From NCBI GenBank assembly GCA_002367105.1, contig DFCS01000008.1, forward strand, positions 102,683-166,682: 64,000 nucleotides of DNA. The letters run 5' to 3'. The notes under the pieces were generated by a model that searched no databases, was not told the origin of the DNA, and worked only from the letters and a program-made list of their open reading frames with translations. The DNA is from Hungatella sp. UBA3048. Its GTDB lineage: Bacteria > Bacillota > Clostridia > Lachnospirales > Lachnospiraceae. Of the stretch, positions 25,547 to 34,491 are shown one piece after another; position 1 is the stretch's first letter, and every line of letters begins with the position of its first letter. Both the position numbers and the translations under genes were made by a program.

Positions 25547-26020
25547 TTAATCCGCCAGCTCTTTTAGAGCATTGCCAGCTATACGATAAACCGTCCAGTC
25601 CTCCATAGGCTCTGCTCCCATGGAACGGTAAAAGTCAATGCTGGGTTTGTTCCAATCCAGGCACCACCATTCCAGCCTTCCGCAGCCCCGTTCTACCGTG
25701 ATCTCCCCCAGCTTCTTTAATAATGCCTTTCCAATTCCGCAGCCTCTGTACTCTGTATTTACGTACAAATCCTCCAGATAGATTCCGGCTCTCCCTAAAA
25801 ACGTAGAAAAGTTATGGAAAAACAGTGCGAATCCAACCTCTTTCCCATCAGCCAGGGCAAAGATCACCTCAGCTTTCTGATTATTAAAAATCCAGTCCTC
25901 CAGCAGTTCCTCTGTTGCCACCACTTCATCAAGCATCTTTTCGTATTCTGCCAGTTCTTTAATGAATTTCAATATTAGAAACGTATCGTTTCTTTCGGCA
26001 TATCTGAATGTCAATTCCAT
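25547..26020 (-). CDS. GNAT acetyltransferase, diamine (SSAT-like) type
   Basis: 157 residues starting MELTFRYAERND, with AGGAGG upstream; the longer frame upstream is not coding. GIYLEDLYVNTEYRGCGIGKALL is the SSAT-type motif A (core RGCGIGKALL). WWCLDWNKPSIDFYRSMGA is nearly invariant in diamine/thialysine acetyltransferases. EYEKMLDEVVATEE near 26 fits the same family. It probably acetylates polyamines or a related amine. It lies 47 bases downstream of the patatin gene. Confidence 0.85.
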   Translation of the reverse strand: MELTFRYAERNDTFLILKFIKELAEYEKMLDEVVATEELLEDWIFNNQKAEVIFALADGKEVGFALFFHNFSTFLGRAGIYLEDLYVNTEYRGCGIGKALLKKLGEITVERGCGRLEWWCLDWNKPSIDFYRSMGAEPMEDWTVYRIAGNALKELAD

Positions 26021-26067
26021 TTCTCTTCCTCCTGATCGCAATCTGTTTTTATAGAATACTATAAATC

Positions 26068-26958
26068 CTATCTCATTTCCAGTACCCGCCTGATCCTTGG
26101 GATCATTTTTTTTGTGTAAAGGTAGCCGTTTTCCATACACTCTTCCATGCATTCAAAGGTCAAAAGCCCCGCTCCTTTTGGCATGGGAGGCTTTAACAGA
26201 AGGAGCTCTCCTCTGGAACGGCAGTCCTTAAGCTCCCTGCTCATAATGGAAAAGGAATGGAATGCAGTCTCAATGATGGAATAATCGTGAGGCATTTCAT
26301 ATTCTTCTCCTATATCCACCGCAATGACTCTTGTTTCCCCTGCCGCAATCAAAAGGTCTACAGGAAGATTGTTTGTCACACCCCCATCCACTAACAGAAA
26401 GCCGTTCATCTGCCTTGGCCGGAATACGGCGGGAACCGAGGAACTTGACATCATGATATCACAAAGAGGTCCGCTCCGCTCCCATTTCACATGCTCCTGC
26501 CTTAATGCGGAAAGGGGAATTTCTTCTGCAAACATGTTTGTAAAAGCTACCGTATCCCCGCTGTTAATATCCACAGCCGGAACCAGCAGGCCCTTGCAGC
26601 AGTTTCCCTGTATCTCCATCCCATCTGTTAAATCGCAAAGAAAACGCTGAAGCCGGTTCCCTTTTATCAGCCCTTGAAGCGTTGTCTCCCTTCCCATCAG
26701 GAACTGGGGAAGAAATAGGACAATTCCTAAAATATCCGGATCAATCATGCTTCTGCCATGTTTTATCAGCCACCGCACCGTTTCCCTCATATCTCCGATT
26801 GTCATGCCTGCTGCATAAAGTCCTGCGACAATGCTTCCGGCACTGGCCCCTGCTACCCTGTCGGGGAGAAGTCCTGCTTCTTCCAGCGCCGATAATACTC
26901 CCACATGAGCTGCCCCCCTGGTTCCGCCACCTGCCATCGCCAGTCCATAATCTGCCAT
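26068..26958 (-). CDS. Patatin-like phospholipase / lipid acyl hydrolase
   Basis: About 296 residues. The oxyanion loop AGGGTRGAAHVGVL is at residue 9, the nucleophile elbow GASAGS (Ser39) follows, and the catalytic dyad Asp is in LLVDGGVTNNLP. All elements of a bacterial RssA-like patatin are present, so it should be active on acyl lipids. Start chosen at MADYGLAM, with AAGGAG nine bases upstream. No signal peptide, so it is cytoplasmic or membrane-peripheral. Confidence 0.9.
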   Translation of the reverse strand: MADYGLAMAGGGTRGAAHVGVLSALEEAGLLPDRVAGASAGSIVAGLYAAGMTIGDMRETVRWLIKHGRSMIDPDILGIVLFLPQFLMGRETTLQGLIKGNRLQRFLCDLTDGMEIQGNCCKGLLVPAVDINSGDTVAFTNMFAEEIPLSALRQEHVKWERSGPLCDIMMSSSSVPAVFRPRQMNGFLLVDGGVTNNLPVDLLIAAGETRVIAVDIGEEYEMPHDYSIIETAFHSFSIMSRELKDCRSRGELLLLKPPMPKGAGLLTFECMEECMENGYLYTKKMIPRIRRVLEMR

Positions 26959-27044
26959 GCTTCCATTCTCCTTGTTACTCAGCCGCATTTCAGGAAAATG
27001 TATGCCATTTCTTTTTCATTTATGCCTAGTCCGGCAAAACAAAA

Positions 27045-27083
27045 AAGAACAGGCTTTGAGTCAGGCTCAAAGCAACTGTTCTT
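27045..27083 (-). terminator. Terminator of the iscS-amidase operon
   Basis: AAGAACAG...GCTTTGAG / CTCAAAGC...CTGTTCTT stem. On the minus strand it is followed by TTTTTGTTTT, directly after the amidase stop. Confidence 0.88.
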
Positions 27084-27090
27084 CTTTGAT

Positions 27091-28230
27091 TTATTTATAA
27101 TATGCATCAATTCCGTCTGCAATCCCTCTTACGATCTTATCACGGTATTCCTCGGTAGCCATCTTCTTATCTTCGTCCGCATTGCTCATGAATCCCATTT
27201 CCACAATGGTAACCGGTATATTACACCAGTTGATGCCGCTCATGGAATCAGTCTCCTGCACTCCCCGGTTCTTAAATCCGGTCTGATTGCAGATTCCATT
27301 CACAACGGCCTTGGAAAGAGCCTGGCTCTTGCTGTATAAGTTTCCGTTGTAAGGATTCTTAGCCGTCTGGCACATGGTAAGAGCTCCCTGAACGCTGCTG
27401 TCATTTAAGGAATTGGCATGAACCCGGACAAAGATATCCGCTCCGCTTTTATCCGCCATTTGGGCACGCTCTGCATTGCTGATGTTTACATCATGGGTTT
27501 CCCTGATCATATAAACCTGATAGCCCCTGTTTATAAGCTCCTGCTTTAATTTTAAAGAAACCGCAAGAGTGAGCTGGTATTCCGGGATACCGGTTGCCGT
27601 TCCCTGAGTTCCGGAAGCCACCTTTGCCTTCATCTCAGAAGAGCCTGGCCCGATGGGCTCCTTTTCGGAATTGCCCTTTGCCTGATGGCCTGCGTCGATG
27701 GCAATGATCTTCCCCGTCCCGTTTCCGGAAACAGCAGGAGCAGCACTCGCCGTCTCCTGTACCGGCTTGTCTTTTGACACATACCGGGAGGAAATATAAC
27801 ATTCCTTGTCCTTATAAACTACCCGGCTCCAGCTATTACTGGACCCGGTCCGTTTAAGAACAGCACCCTTATCAAGCTTGTCCAGAATCTCTCCGTCCTC
27901 AGAAGGAGATTTTCTTATATTTACCTGGGTTCCTGTAACATAAACAGTCTCATCAACCGCCTCAAAAGATGGAGCTGTCTCCATGGTCACAGTAGCTTCA
28001 TGGGAGCTTGTCTCGGCTGATTTTCCGGTCTCAGTTTCTCCGGTTTTATCCTCTGCAATGGACACGGGAGCCGTTTCTTCTCCCTCCTCCTGGCCTAAAC
28101 CGCCCTGGGCTTCTTCCAGAGCAGGTGCTTTTACTGCTTCATATTTCCTGGCGCAGCCTGCAAGCATAAATGTGCAAAGAAGGATAGAGGCTAGTAACAG
28201 CCAGCCGCGGCCTTTTCTTAAATTCCTCAA
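27091..28230 (-). CDS. N-acetylmuramoyl-L-alanine amidase, SH3b + Amidase_3 lipoprotein
   Basis: 379 residues. Lipoprotein signal with LAGC (Cys26), then an acidic Thr/Glu-rich linker. An SH3b domain at about 92-155 (VYVTGTQVNIRKSPS to ECYISSRYVSK) binds the wall. A zinc amidase domain spans 170-379: IAIDAGH, the Glu in IGPGSSEMK, RVHANS and VEMGFMSN. It cleaves the Ala-MurNAc bond of peptidoglycan at the cell surface. TTG start overlapping the mnmA stop (TTGA), with GGAGGAGG nine bases upstream. Confidence 0.92.
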   Translation of the reverse strand: MRNLRKGRGWLLLASILLCTFMLAGCARKYEAVKAPALEEAQGGLGQEEGEETAPVSIAEDKTGETETGKSAETSSHEATVTMETAPSFEAVDETVYVTGTQVNIRKSPSEDGEILDKLDKGAVLKRTGSSNSWSRVVYKDKECYISSRYVSKDKPVQETASAAPAVSGNGTGKIIAIDAGHQAKGNSEKEPIGPGSSEMKAKVASGTQGTATGIPEYQLTLAVSLKLKQELINRGYQVYMIRETHDVNISNAERAQMADKSGADIFVRVHANSLNDSSVQGALTMCQTAKNPYNGNLYSKSQALSKAVVNGICNQTGFKNRGVQETDSMSGINWCNIPVTIVEMGFMSNADEDKKMATEEYRDKIVRGIADGIDAYYK

Positions 28231-29306
28231 ATTATGGTTCCTCCTCCGACAACATAGTCTCCATCATAGAATACCACAGCCTGCCCAGGAGTGATGGCCC
28301 GCTGAGGTTCGTCAAACTTGCATTCCACCACTCCATCCTCCACTTCCTGTATGGTACACATGGCACCCTTATGGCTGTAGCGGATCTTTGCCGATACCCG
28401 CATGGTTTCTCCATGAAGCCCGGGAACTGCCATCCAGTTAATATGGTTGGCCCGAAGGGTATCTGAATAAACGTCATCGCCTGTTCCGATCACCACTTCA
28501 TTGGTTTCAGGCCGTATCTCCACCACAAAAACCGGACGGCCCATGGATAAGTTAAGTCCTTTTCTCTGGCCTACGGTGTAATGGGTAATTCCCTTGTGCC
28601 TGCCGATCACCTTGCCGGATAGATCCACAAAGTTACCCTCCGGCGCCTTTTCCCCCGCACTTTCTTCAATGAAACCCGCATAATCATTGTCCGGAATGAA
28701 GCAGATCTCCTGACTGTCCGGCTTATGGGCAACCATTAAATTGATCCGGTCCGCGATCTCACGGATCTGGTCTTTGGAATAAGCGCCTACCGGCATTAAG
28801 GTATGGGCCAGCTGGTTCTGTGTCAGATTGTAAAGGGCATACGTCTGATCCTTTGCCGCTGTCACGGACTTCTTTAATGCATACCTTCCGCTTGGGAGCT
28901 TATCAATCTGGGCATAATGGCCTGTGGCAATAAAATCCGCCCCGATATCCAGGCTCCGTTTTAAAAGAGACTCCCACTTGACATAACGGTTGCAGGCAAT
29001 GCAGGGATTGGGCGTACGCCCCTTCTGGTATTCTCCTACAAAATAATCAATGACCTGGGATTTGAATTCTTCTTTAAAATTCATGACATAATAAGGAATT
29101 TCTAAGTCCCAGGCCACCCGCCTGGCATCGTCCACGGCACTTAAGCCGCAGCAGCCTCCGTTTTCCTCCTGGGTCCCGGTATCCTCATCCTGCCATATCT
29201 GCATGGTAACACCTATGACTTCATACCCCTGTTCTTTCAGGAGCCATGCCGCCACAGAAGAATCCACACCTCCAGACATTCCTACTACTACTTTCCCTTT
29301 GCTCAT
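28227..29306 (-). CDS. mnmA: tRNA-specific 2-thiouridylase MnmA
   Basis: 359 residues, thiolating U34 of Lys/Glu/Gln tRNAs. The PP-loop GMSGGVDSS is at the N-terminus. Catalytic cysteines are C102 (PNPCIACN) and C202 (SQEICFI). GHYAQ, LPVG-like LMPVGAYSK and the beta-barrel domain (GLNLSMGRPVFVV) are all present. Its sulfur comes from IscS, encoded two genes upstream in the same operon. Confidence 0.95.
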   Translation of the reverse strand: MSKGKVVVGMSGGVDSSVAAWLLKEQGYEVIGVTMQIWQDEDTGTQEENGGCCGLSAVDDARRVAWDLEIPYYVMNFKEEFKSQVIDYFVGEYQKGRTPNPCIACNRYVKWESLLKRSLDIGADFIATGHYAQIDKLPSGRYALKKSVTAAKDQTYALYNLTQNQLAHTLMPVGAYSKDQIREIADRINLMVAHKPDSQEICFIPDNDYAGFIEESAGEKAPEGNFVDLSGKVIGRHKGITHYTVGQRKGLNLSMGRPVFVVEIRPETNEVVIGTGDDVYSDTLRANHINWMAVPGLHGETMRVSAKIRYSHKGAMCTIQEVEDGVVECKFDEPQRAITPGQAVVFYDGDYVVGGGTII

Positions 29307-29353
29307 AGCTTTATGTTTCCACTTTCTAGCCGGATAAGCAAAAGCCCGGCATC

Positions 29354-29791
29354 TTAATATTCTTCTTCCACTTCTTCCTCACCGATATCAGACTTGGGTT
29401 TCTTTAAGCCATCAATCTCAAGTCCGTTTTTCTTTGCATAGTCCCACAAGGCAGCGTGAATTGCTTCCTCTGCCAGCAGGGAACAGTGAACCTTTACTGG
29501 AGGTAATCCGTCAAGCGCTTCACAGACGGCCATATTCGTCACAGCCATGGCCTCCTGAACGGATTTTCCCTTTACCATCTCTGTCGCCATGCTGCTGGTA
29601 GCAACTGCGGCTCCGCAGCCAAAGGTTTTAAATTTCACATCACGGATAATCTGATTTTCATCAATATCCAGATAAATTCTCATAATATCGCCGCACTTGG
29701 CATTTCCTACGGTACCCATACCGCTGGGGTTATCAATTTCCCCTACATTTCTTGGATGTTCAAAATGATCCATAACTTTTTCTGTATACAT
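29354..29791 (-). CDS. iscU: Fe-S cluster scaffold IscU/NifU N-terminal type
   Basis: 145 residues. The three cluster-ligand cysteines are in NAKCGD, FGCGAAVA and VHCSLLA, and the first Asp of the CGD motif is present. The HSC-type LPPVK loop (LPPVKVHC) is there too. A C-terminal acidic tail (EEEVEEEY) extends beyond the usual end. It pairs with the IscS gene 69 bases upstream; no IscA, HscA or ferredoxin is encoded here, as usual for Clostridia. Confidence 0.94.
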   Translation of the reverse strand: MYTEKVMDHFEHPRNVGEIDNPSGMGTVGNAKCGDIMRIYLDIDENQIIRDVKFKTFGCGAAVATSSMATEMVKGKSVQEAMAVTNMAVCEALDGLPPVKVHCSLLAEEAIHAALWDYAKKNGLEIDGLKKPKSDIGEEEVEEEY

Positions 29792-29860
29792 ATTTTATTT
29801 TCTCCATTTCAAGGTAATCAATCTGCTTTGTTTCTGGCCGCCAATAGGCGGTGCTTTGAA

Positions 29861-31045
29861 TTACTTCGCCTGATGCTTGATATAATCCTCATAAAGCGGG
29901 GACATACTGCGCAGCTTTTCCACGATCTCCTTAATGGATTCCACAACATAGTCCATCTCTTCCTTTGTGTTGCGCTCATCTAAGGTCAGACGAAGGGAAC
30001 CATGGGCGATTTCGTGAGGAAGGCCAATGGCAAGCAGCACATGGGATGGGTCTAAGGAACCTGAAGTACAGGCAGAACCGCTGGAGCCGCATATCCCTTT
30101 CATATCCAGCATGATCAGCAGGGACTCTCCTTCAATAAACTGGAAGGCAAAATTTACGTTGTTGGACAGCCTGCTTTTCCTGTGTCCGTTAATTCTTGTA
30201 AAAGGAACCTCTGCCATAACCCGGTCCATCAGATAATTCCGTAGCTCGTATTCCTTATTTGCTCTCTCGTCCATACCTGCAACCGCAAGCTCCACAGCCT
30301 TGCCAAAGCCTACGATTCCCGGCACATTCTCCGTTCCGGCACGGCGTTTTCTCTCCTGAGCGCCTCCATGAATAAAGGAGCGGGATTTGATGCCGCTTCT
30401 GATATAGAGAAAGCCAATGCCTTTGGGTCCGTTGATCTTATGGCCGCTGGCACTGAGCATATCAATATGGTATTCATCTACGTTAATGGGAACATGACCA
30501 AATGCCTGAACCGCATCTGTGTGGAATAATATTCCCCGTTCTTTTGCAATCTCTCCGATTTCTTTGATCGGTTCTATGGTTCCTATCTCATTATTAGCAA
30601 ACATAATAGAAATGAGGATGGTGTCAGGGCGGATCGCTTTTTTAAGCTCCTCCAGCTTTATAACCCCGTTTTCATCTACATTTAAATAGGTTACCTCAAA
30701 GCCCTGCTTCTCCAAATACTCACAGGTGTGAAGCACGGCGTGGTGTTCGATTTTACTGGTGATGATATGTTTTCCTTTTGAAGCATAAGCCTCAGCAGTT
30801 GCAATCAGTGCCCAGTTATCAGACTCTGAACCGCCTGCCGTAAAATAAATCTCGTTGGCTTTGGCTCCCAGAGCGTTTGCAATGGTTTCTCTGGCTCCTG
30901 AGACGGCCTTTTTTGAGATCCCGGAAAACTCGTATACGGAGGAGGGATTTCCATAAAACTCCGTAAAATAAGGCAGCATGGCTTCTACGACCTCGGGCCG
31001 CGTTTGGGTAGTTGCTGCATTGTCAAGATAAATCAATTGCTTCAT
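29861..31045 (-). CDS. iscS: Cysteine desulfurase IscS/NifS
   Basis: 394 residues, a class V PLP enzyme that takes sulfur from cysteine. N-terminal YLDNAATTQT, SESDN near 74, the His over PLP (HHAV), PLP Lys203 in SASGHKINGPKG and active-site Cys326 in the loop GSACTSGSLDPSHVL mark group I NifS/IscS. First gene of iscS-iscU-mnmA-amidase. Fur/PerR-like sites lie upstream. Confidence 0.95.
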   Translation of the reverse strand: MKQLIYLDNAATTQTRPEVVEAMLPYFTEFYGNPSSVYEFSGISKKAVSGARETIANALGAKANEIYFTAGGSESDNWALIATAEAYASKGKHIITSKIEHHAVLHTCEYLEKQGFEVTYLNVDENGVIKLEELKKAIRPDTILISIMFANNEIGTIEPIKEIGEIAKERGILFHTDAVQAFGHVPINVDEYHIDMLSASGHKINGPKGIGFLYIRSGIKSRSFIHGGAQERKRRAGTENVPGIVGFGKAVELAVAGMDERANKEYELRNYLMDRVMAEVPFTRINGHRKSRLSNNVNFAFQFIEGESLLIMLDMKGICGSSGSACTSGSLDPSHVLLAIGLPHEIAHGSLRLTLDERNTKEEMDYVVESIKEIVEKLRSMSPLYEDYIKHQAK

Positions 31046-31130
31046 AATTGTTAGTTCCGCCTTTCTGTAGTCCTAAAGTTAAAAGCTTCATCTACAAATT
31101 CTATTATACACACATTTCCTAGAATTTCAA

Positions 31131-31145
31131 TAGGAATGATTCTCA
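31131..31145. promoter_or_regulatory. Fur-like box upstream of iscS
   Basis: TAGGAATGATTCTCA; on the other strand TGAGAAT-C-ATTCCTA. One heptamer is a perfect Fur half-site and the other a partial one (7-1-7 layout). About 90 bases upstream of iscS. Confidence 0.4.
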
Positions 31146-31244
31146 TTATAGTTACAGTTCAGCCATGCATAAAAATTTGTACAATCGGAGCCGGCATAAC
31201 TGAACTGCAACTGATGTCATGAAGAAGATGCCCATTCCATATAT

Positions 31245-31259
31245 TTATAATAATTCTCA
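31245..31259. promoter_or_regulatory. Fur/PerR-like box upstream of spoVB-like gene
   Basis: TTATAATAATTCTCA: the left half matches the PerR heptamer exactly and the right half the Fur heptamer. It lies 15 bases before the flippase start codon. Confidence 0.35.
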
Positions 31260-31274
31260 TTTTCAGGAGATTGC

Positions 31275-32825
31275 ATGAATGATTCTCTGAAATTTCCCCG
31301 AAAACTTTCGCCAAGAAAATATGCGCTTCTCACCGGCACCCTTCTTTTGACTTCTGCCGGGCTGATCACCCGGTTGTTAGGCTTTTTTTACCGGATTTTT
31401 CTCTCACGGACCATTGGCGCAGAAGGACTTGGAATCTTTAACCTGATCCATCCGGTGTTTGGCGTCTGCTTTGCCTTATGCGCCGGTTCCATTCAGACCG
31501 CCATATCCCAGTCCGTAGCCGCTAATGTGAGAAAAGGCCGTTCCATTTTCCGAACCGGCCTTATTATTTCAGTGGCTATTTCCATGATCCTGGCATACGC
31601 CATCATCCGGTTTAAGGACTTCCTGGCCGTCAATATCCTGATGGAACCCCGCTGTGCCCCTCTTCTTCTCTTTATTGCGGTATCCGTCCCCTGTGCGGCC
31701 ATTCACGCCTGTATCAACGGTTACTATTATGGTATGCAGCGCCCTCATGTCCCGGCATCTGCTCAAGTGATCGAACAGTTCATAAGAATCGGAGCCGTGT
31801 TCCTCATTGCAGATATCATGATCGAATCCGGGATTAAAATCACTGTCCAGCTGGCAGCCATGGGGCATCTGATAGGAGAAATTGTTTCTTCTCTTTATAC
31901 GATCACAGCCTTTCGTTTTTTTTCACCAAAAATGCCCGAAGGTGTCACAGCGGTTGCTTCTTCCTTCCATGAAACAGCTCCCGGGCTTATGCACCTGGCA
32001 ATGCCTCTTATGGGGAACCGTCTGGTCTTAAATATCCTTGCAAGTGCAGAAGCCATCCTGATTCCAAGCAGGCTGCAGATGTCAGGGCTTTCTGATTCAG
32101 GGGCATTTTCCGTATACGGTGTTTTAACCGGAATGGCTTTGCCCTTTATTTTGTTCCCTTCCACCATATTTAATTCCCTGGCCGTTCTTTTGCTGCCAAC
32201 GGTAGCCGAAGCCCAGTCAGAAGGGAACGACCGGAGAATCGGTGATGCCATTTCCATGTCACTGCGTTACTGCCTGTATGTGGGAATCCTGTGCATCGGT
32301 ATCTTTACCCTGTTCGGTAATGACTTGGGGGTCAGCGTATTTAAGGACAATTCCGCCGGAACCTATATGACCATATTAGCGTGGCTTTGTCCCTTCCTCT
32401 ATCTGGTGACTACCATGGGAAGCATTTTAAATGGCCTGGGGAAAACCTCTGTCACCTTTGTCCAGAACGCCATTGCACTGTTAATGCGTTTAGGATTTGT
32501 TCTCTTTGGAATTCCCAAATACGGGATCTTAGCCTATCTGGTGGGAATGCTGGCAAGTGAGCTGCTTCTGGCCATGATGCATGTGCTGACCCTGCGGAAA
32601 AAAGTGGATTTTGTGTGGAACGCCTGGGATATGATCCTAAAGCCGGCGGCCCTGATGGTACTCGCCATCGGTATCTACTTTGCTGTGTTTTCCGTAGCAG
32701 ATCCATTTCAGAGCATGCCATTATTTATAAAAACAGCATTCCATATTACTATATTAAGTATTTTTTATCTAGTACTCCTCCTTGGTGCCCATATTATGAA
32801 AGGAGATAAATCCAGGGAACTATAA
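31275..32825 (+). CDS. SpoVB/MurJ-like polysaccharide flippase (MOP superfamily)
   Basis: 516 residues and about 14 helices. The N-terminus LLTSAGLITRLLGFFYRIFL with RTIGAEGLGIFNL matches the SpoVB/PST group; the conserved arginines (TRLLG, YRIFLSRTIG) are typical. Members flip lipid-linked precursors during spore-cortex or wall synthesis. A short AGGAG precedes the ATG. It is divergent from iscS and followed by terminators. A sporulation role is inferred from family. Confidence 0.87.
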   Translation: MNDSLKFPRKLSPRKYALLTGTLLLTSAGLITRLLGFFYRIFLSRTIGAEGLGIFNLIHPVFGVCFALCAGSIQTAISQSVAANVRKGRSIFRTGLIISVAISMILAYAIIRFKDFLAVNILMEPRCAPLLLFIAVSVPCAAIHACINGYYYGMQRPHVPASAQVIEQFIRIGAVFLIADIMIESGIKITVQLAAMGHLIGEIVSSLYTITAFRFFSPKMPEGVTAVASSFHETAPGLMHLAMPLMGNRLVLNILASAEAILIPSRLQMSGLSDSGAFSVYGVLTGMALPFILFPSTIFNSLAVLLLPTVAEAQSEGNDRRIGDAISMSLRYCLYVGILCIGIFTLFGNDLGVSVFKDNSAGTYMTILAWLCPFLYLVTTMGSILNGLGKTSVTFVQNAIALLMRLGFVLFGIPKYGILAYLVGMLASELLLAMMHVLTLRKKVDFVWNAWDMILKPAALMVLAIGIYFAVFSVADPFQSMPLFIKTAFHITILSIFYLVLLLGAHIMKGDKSREL

Positions 32826-32879
32826 GGATTAGATGATTCCTTTTATGAGGATTTGTACATAATCAAAAAGCAAAAAATA

Positions 32880-32913
32880 GGGCTGTCACACTAAGAAATT
32901 AGTGTAACAGCCC
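32880..32913 (+). terminator. Terminator after the spoVB-like gene
   Basis: GGGCTGT-c-ACACTAA / TTAGTGT-a-ACAGCCC with a GAAA tetraloop, followed by CTTCCTTTCTT. A smaller hairpin with a T6 tract (GGACT/AGTCC, 32981-33003) follows as a backup. Confidence 0.8.
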
Positions 32914-33015
32914 CTTCCTTTCTTACACATCTTACTTGGCAGAGCCAATAAACAGTTTTTAATTTATACTGTCTTATACAGGACTGTCAGAAGTCCGTTT
33001 TTTGAACATATACGT

Positions 33016-33225
33016 TTAATCGATCCCTACCATGACAGAAGTCGCTTTAATGATGGCATAGGCATCCTTTCCTACTTCCAATCCTAAGTCCTTTACCGCT
33101 GCCATGGAAACTGTGGATGATACGATATTGCCGCCGCCGATATCAATGGTAACAATGGCGTTTACCGCACCTGTTTCAATTCCTATAACTTTTCCCTTAA
33201 ACTGATTTCTTGCACTGAGTTTCAT
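33016..33225 (-). CDS. mop: Molbindin (Mop/TOBE domain) molybdate-binding protein
   Basis: 69 residues forming one Mop domain: MKLSARNQFKGKVIGIETGA, then IVSSTVSMAAVKDLGL and KATSVMVGID. Molbindins assemble as hexamers that store or buffer molybdate. Downstream of modABC on the same strand. Strong GAGGAGG upstream of ATG. The gap to modC (33226-33437) shows hairpin-forming, GC-rich sequence around 33280-33310 but no recognised riboswitch or gene. Confidence 0.92.
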   Translation of the reverse strand: MKLSARNQFKGKVIGIETGAVNAIVTIDIGGGNIVSSTVSMAAVKDLGLEVGKDAYAIIKATSVMVGID

Positions 33226-33437
33226 CTCAAATGCCTCCTCTCATCCAATCCTGGCCTATGGAAATATACTTCGATATACCCTTACGCCGTTAAAACGGGG
33301 CGGGCTCTGCCAAAAACTATGGCAAAAAGCGGAAATATATAGAAGTCATTATGGATTTCAAGCCAGAAGATTATACTGAATTTTATAAAATGATTGTAAG
33401 CATTTCTATTCTCATTGTCAACCGGTTCTCACAATCA

Positions 33438-34490
33438 CTAAAGCAAAAGCAGGAGGTCTTCCTTGGGAAACTTGATAAATGACGGGATATTTTGAAGCTT
33501 TCCTTCTTCAAAGTCCATTTTATCCTGGATCCACCAGATCTTTGAGGAGGTTTTATCGTCTGAGTTCTGGAAAAGGTACTGCCTTTGGAAAGGCGTATCA
33601 GCAAATCCAGCCAATTCAATTCCCATAACATTTTCCTCTGACCGATCCTGGACCGGAATCAGGTTATGGCCCCGGATACCTACATACTTTATGGAATCTC
33701 CGATTTTTTCCTCTGTTTTAAGTCTTAGCTTCCATTCACAGGCATATAGCTCATAATCACTTATTTTCTCTATGGATGATATATTTTTGCAGCCGGTCAG
33801 CTTTGCTGCTTCCATTCTTTCCGGTCTGCGGAAAATATCTTTTGTACAGCCTTTTAATATGGTCTTCCCTTCTGAAAGGAGCATCATATGGTCACAGAAT
33901 TTGTAGATTTCATCTCTGGAATGGGATACCATGAGTACATCGCCGCTATAGTCCCTGATCAGTTCCAGCATTTCCATCTGCAGCGTATCCTTTAAAAAAC
34001 CATCCAGTGCAGAAAACGGCTCATCTAACATAATAATATCCGGCTTGTATAAAAGCATGCGGGCAAGGGCCACCCTTTGCTGCTGCCCACCCGATAGCTG
34101 GGAAGGATATCTTTTTTCCAGCCCTTCCAGCTGAAAACGCTTTAGCTGCTCAGCGACAAGGGGGAGCTTATCCCGTTTTTTTCCCGGAATTACGATACTT
34201 AAGTTTTCCTCTACAGTCATAGTGGGAAACAGGGCATAGTTCTGAAACAGGTAGCCGGTACGGCGTTCTCTGGCAGGCAGGTTGATCCCCTTTTCCGAAT
34301 CAAACAATACTTTCCCGTTTAAAACGATCCGGCCTTGATCCGGTGTTTCAATTCCTGCCACGCATTTTAAAGTCATGCTTTTCCCGCAGCCTGAGGCTCC
34401 CAGGATCCCCATGCAGCCAGCCTCCGTTTCAAATTCCACATTTAATTCAAATCCTGAAAACTTTTTTCGGATGTTTACCTGCAATGCCAT
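33438..34490 (-). CDS. modC: Molybdate ABC transporter ATP-binding protein
   Basis: 350 residues. Walker A GASGCGKSM, Q-loop LFQNYALFP, signature LSGGQQQRVALARML and Walker B IIMLDEP with H-loop VSHSRDE make an active ABC domain. The C-terminal part (about 235-350) is a divergent TOBE-like extension. Directly after modB (one base gap). Energises molybdate (or tungstate) import. Confidence 0.92.
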   Translation of the reverse strand: MALQVNIRKKFSGFELNVEFETEAGCMGILGASGCGKSMTLKCVAGIETPDQGRIVLNGKVLFDSEKGINLPARERRTGYLFQNYALFPTMTVEENLSIVIPGKKRDKLPLVAEQLKRFQLEGLEKRYPSQLSGGQQQRVALARMLLYKPDIIMLDEPFSALDGFLKDTLQMEMLELIRDYSGDVLMVSHSRDEIYKFCDHMMLLSEGKTILKGCTKDIFRRPERMEAAKLTGCKNISSIEKISDYELYACEWKLRLKTEEKIGDSIKYVGIRGHNLIPVQDRSEENVMGIELAGFADTPFQRQYLFQNSDDKTSSKIWWIQDKMDFEEGKLQNIPSFIKFPKEDLLLLL

Positions 34491-34491
34491 A

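Noticed and set aside
33230..33420. Possible Moco or other riboswitch in the mop-modC gap
   Set aside because: GC-rich pairing segments exist, but none of the conserved Moco-RNA blocks could be matched, and the region lies inside rather than at the head of the operon.
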